Assembly (NCBI GenBank): GCA_017990865.1
Contig: JAGNNB010000149.1
Location: 1 to 7,260 of the forward strand
Origin: Lysobacteraceae bacterium
GTDB taxonomy: Bacteria; Pseudomonadota; Gammaproteobacteria; Xanthomonadales; Xanthomonadaceae
Direction of reading: 5' to 3'
Length of the DNA stretch: 7,260 bases
Under the pieces are notes generated by a model. It was not told the DNA's origin. It made no database searches and was given only the letters and a program-made list of their open reading frames with translations. Position 1 is the stretch's first letter; the number at the start of each line of letters is the position of its first letter. Shown here in pieces: positions 5,362-7,260 of this stretch. The position numbers and the translations under genes were made by a program.

Positions 5362-5859
5362 ATGCCCCGTTCTCATTCGCGTTTCGCAGCGCTGACGGCC
5401 GCTCGAATGGCCGTTTGTTTCGCGATCGCCGCGCTCTCGGCTGGCTGCGCCGCCGCGCCGAAAACTTCGGAACGCGCGCCGGCCGACGGTGGCTACGACG
5501 ACTTCGACCTCGGCGCGATGATGGCCGCGCATCGCACTGTGCCCGACGCGAAACTCAGCGGAACGTTGGGCAGCGAAACCAACCCGATCCGCGCCAGGGG
5601 GCCGCAGGGGCAACGCGACTATCTCGCGCGCCTGCGTTGCGCCAACGGCCGCGCGCCGGAGTTCGAACGCGGCGGCTCGCTGGGCCTCGGCCCTTACGAC
5701 AGAATCGTCGATCTCTTCACGCTGCACTGCGAGAACGGCCCGGTGCGGCAGGTCACGATGGACATGTATCACTGCGTCGAAGAAACCCGCCCGATCGAAG
5801 GCTTCGAGATCGTCGAACGGGTGATTCCGATCGCGAATTTCGGTGGGTGCCCGGAATGA
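5362..5859 (+). CDS. Small uncharacterised four-cysteine lipoprotein
   Basis: The 165-residue product is a predicted lipoprotein of unknown function. An Arg-containing n-region (MPRSHSRF) and a hydrophobic stretch (about 17-26) lead to the lipobox-like ALSAGC with C29 as the lipidated residue. There is no Asp at +2, which would favour outer-membrane sorting in a Gram-negative cell. The mature part begins with a flexible Ala/Pro/acidic stretch, then a compact domain containing LGSETNPIRARGPQGQRDYL (69-88), LRCANG (91-96), LGLGPYDRIVDLF (107-119), LHCENG (121-126), MDMYHCVE (133-140) and a final GGCPE. Besides C29 it has four cysteines (93, 123, 138, 163), enough for two disulfides in the periplasm. 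I recall similar small hypothetical proteins in Xanthomonadaceae but no characterised member. The start is fixed by AGGAG (5350-5354) 7 nt upstream; an in-frame extension back to 5185 lacks such a site and would bury the signal peptide. The next gene begins 68 nt downstream on the same strand. Confidence 0.85.
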   Translation: MPRSHSRFAALTAARMAVCFAIAALSAGCAAAPKTSERAPADGGYDDFDLGAMMAAHRTVPDAKLSGTLGSETNPIRARGPQGQRDYLARLRCANGRAPEFERGGSLGLGPYDRIVDLFTLHCENGPVRQVTMDMYHCVEETRPIEGFEIVERVIPIANFGGCPE

Positions 5860-5927
5860 ACGGTCGTTGCGACGCGAAGACCGCACGCCTTTCCGCCATT
5901 CGCGCGAACCAATACCGGAGAGCCACG

Positions 5928-6905
5928 ATGCTGCACCGCACGTTCGCTACGCTGCTGATCGCAGCGACACTCATACCCGCCAATGTCCGCGCGGACGAAC
6001 GGCCCGCCTGCGCGGCGCATCTGCCCGCGAACGCCAGCAAGAATTCGATTCGCATCGCCTGCGAGATTCCCGAAAAGCACCAGTACGACGTCTCGATGGC
6101 GGAATTTTACGGCACCGCCCTGAGACGGCACGACATCGCGGCCTGGCTCACGACGGACGAACTGGTGAAGATCAAGGCGTTCGAGAATGTCCCGGGCCGC
6201 GGCGTCGGTTGGGTGACCGCCGAAAACGACGACAGCATCCGGGTTTTGTATTTGCACCAGGTCGATGACCGCTACGGTATCGCTGGCGAAGCCACGCTTC
6301 GTTACGAGCCGTGGGGCGTCGTGGATGCGCGGGGCATGGCCGAAATACCGGAAAAGGAGCGCGTTCCGACCCCCGCGATGTTACGCATGCTGCGCGCGAG
6401 AGCGCTCGCGACCCGGCAAGACTTGATCAATTGCAATCCGGATCGTCCATTCAATACCGTCGTTTTGCCCGTTTCCGAGGACGGCCGGGACTTCATGCTC
6501 ACGTTCCTGATGAGCGCCTGGGACGACAAAACGGTGCCGCTCGGGGGCTTTCATATGCTCCGTATCGGCGACGATGGCACCGATGTGATCACGACGTATT
6601 CGCAAACGTCCGGCTGCGGAAATTTGACGCCGGAGCAATTGGAAGCGAAGAAAGCCCTGGCGGTCGCGCACGACAGCTCGGCCGCGCCGACGTCGTTCCA
6701 TGTGTTCTTGTCGCTGCAATATCGCAAGCCGCTGTATGTGAAAACCACGCAAAACGGCCTGATTTGGAAAGTGAGCGGCGCCACCGTTTCGTTGGCGGCC
6801 GCCGACGATGCGACGCTACGCGATCTTGGCGACGCGTTCCTTTTGCCCGACCGCAGCTCCGCGGAAGCGGAACACGATCTTCCTCCGTCAACCAAAGCCC
6901 TCTGA
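5928..6905 (+). CDS. Exported protein of unknown function
   Basis: The 325-residue product carries a classical Sec signal peptide: MLHRT, a hydrophobic core to about residue 17, and likely cleavage after ANVRA (residue 22). The mature protein should be periplasmic or secreted. It has four cysteines (28, 45, 169, 230), possibly paired. Visible conserved-looking stretches are LINCNPDRPFNTVVLPVSED (166-185), FLMSAWDD (193-200), VPLGGFHMLRI (203-213), SFHVFLSLQYRKPLYVKT (256-273) and LIWKVSG (278-284). The C-terminal half looks like repeated beta strands. No catalytic motif is recognisable and I assign no function. The ATG at 5928 is preferred because GGAG (5917-5920) lies upstream and it gives a clean signal peptide; an upstream in-frame ATG at 5856, overlapping the lipoprotein stop as ATGA, would add 24 polar residues. 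The gene follows the lipoprotein gene by 68 nt and may be cotranscribed. Parts have GC of about 53-55%, lower than the suc operon. Confidence 0.85.
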   Translation: MLHRTFATLLIAATLIPANVRADERPACAAHLPANASKNSIRIACEIPEKHQYDVSMAEFYGTALRRHDIAAWLTTDELVKIKAFENVPGRGVGWVTAENDDSIRVLYLHQVDDRYGIAGEATLRYEPWGVVDARGMAEIPEKERVPTPAMLRMLRARALATRQDLINCNPDRPFNTVVLPVSEDGRDFMLTFLMSAWDDKTVPLGGFHMLRIGDDGTDVITTYSQTSGCGNLTPEQLEAKKALAVAHDSSAAPTSFHVFLSLQYRKPLYVKTTQNGLIWKVSGATVSLAAADDATLRDLGDAFLLPDRSSAEAEHDLPPSTKAL

Positions 6906-6911
6906 ATCGCG

Positions 6912-7260
6912 ATGATACCCACGACCTTCAACGCCTTCCGCATCCGCAACGACGACACCGGTTATCGCAGCGGTATCGAACGAATTTCGATCGACGAACT
7001 CTCGCCCGGCGAGATCGTGATCGAGACCGCCTATTCCTCGGTGAACTACAAGGACGCGCTCGCCGGCACCGGCGAAGGCAAAATTCTGCGCAGTTTTCCG
7101 CTGGTCGGCGGCATCGATGTCGCCGGCCGTGTGGCGGCGTCGAGCGACCCGGCCTTCAAGGAAGGAGACACTGTGCTCGTCACCGGCTGCGGGCTCAGCG
7201 AAACCCGCGACGGCGGTTACGGCGAATACGCGCGGATCGAGTCGCGTTGGGCGATTCCCC
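6912..7260 (+). CDS. AcuI/YhdH-type NADPH-dependent acrylyl-CoA reductase, MDR family (5' part)
   Basis: The first 116 codons of a medium-chain dehydrogenase/reductase run off the right edge. The peptide opens MIPTTFNAFRIRNDDTG and contains SSVNYKDALAGTGEGKI (42-58), followed by FPLVGGIDVAGRV (62-74), GDTVLVTG (85-92) and DGGYGEYAR (100-108). The SSxNYKDALAxTGxGKIxRxFP...GID pattern is that of E. coli YhdH (AcuI), a zinc-independent enzyme that reduces acrylyl-CoA to propionyl-CoA with NADPH. The usual catalytic-zinc ligands of alcohol dehydrogenases are absent, as expected for this branch. The NADPH-binding Rossmann domain lies beyond the window. The start lies 6 nt after the preceding stop with no clear Shine-Dalgarno, so translation may depend on coupling. 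Substrate is inferred from the family; other quinone-oxidoreductase-like roles remain possible. Confidence 0.92.
   Translation, partial: MIPTTFNAFRIRNDDTGYRSGIERISIDELSPGEIVIETAYSSVNYKDALAGTGEGKILRSFPLVGGIDVAGRVAASSDPAFKEGDTVLVTGCGLSETRDGGYGEYARIESRWAIP

Noticed and set aside
5206..5886. Upstream extension of the small minus-strand gene to a 379-residue product
   Set aside because: The extra part is antisense to the lipoprotein gene and Arg/Ala-rich, whereas AGGAG at 5213-5217 points to the start at 5205.
5856..5927. Alternative ATG for the 325-residue exported protein, overlapping the lipoprotein stop
   Set aside because: It adds 24 polar residues before the signal peptide, and the ATG at 5928 has its own GGAG site. 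Coupling is not excluded.

Overview
The window is high-GC proteobacterial DNA. It most resembles the Lysobacteraceae/Xanthomonadaceae (Lysobacter- or Xanthomonas-like gammaproteobacteria). I infer this from the sucA-sucB-lpd gene order, the residue style of the E2 and E3 proteins, and an intergenic array of the heptamer CGGGAAT in inverted orientation, a kind of repeat I recall from genomes of that family. No database search was possible, so the assignment is an informed guess.

Region 1 (1-3097) is the 2-oxoglutarate dehydrogenase operon. It holds the last 62 codons of sucA (E1), then complete sucB (E2, dihydrolipoyl succinyltransferase) and complete lpdA (E3, dihydrolipoyl dehydrogenase). 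The three proteins form the TCA-cycle complex that converts 2-oxoglutarate to succinyl-CoA: E1 decarboxylates, E2 transfers the succinyl group from its lipoyl arm to CoA, and E3 reoxidises the lipoyl group with NAD+. Each junction carries RNA-level structure: a perfect hairpin between sucA and sucB, a large inverted heptamer repeat between sucB and lpdA, and an 11-bp UNCG-loop terminator-like hairpin after lpdA.

Region 2 (3115-4594) holds two same-strand genes 25 nt apart: a leucine-carboxyl-methyltransferase-type SAM methyltransferase and a LOG-family (TIGR00730-like) nucleoside-5'-monophosphate phosphoribohydrolase. No promoter fits between the lpdA terminator and the methyltransferase, so they are either read through from lpdA or driven from inside it.

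Region 3 (4595-5361) begins with a CGATCG-rich spacer carrying a 12-bp-phased repeat. It is followed by one small minus-strand gene with clearly lower GC (about 55% against 65-70% around it). Its product has a D-x14-ExK arrangement like that of PD-(D/E)XK nucleases; this is the best candidate here for an accessory or undescribed protein. A divergent intergenic region with a recognisable -10 box follows.

Region 4 (5362-7260) contains two exported proteins of unknown function on the plus strand: a small four-cysteine lipoprotein, then a 325-residue protein with a signal peptide. The window ends in the first 116 codons of an AcuI/YhdH-type medium-chain reductase. I see no rRNA, tRNA, CRISPR array, insertion sequence or transposase.
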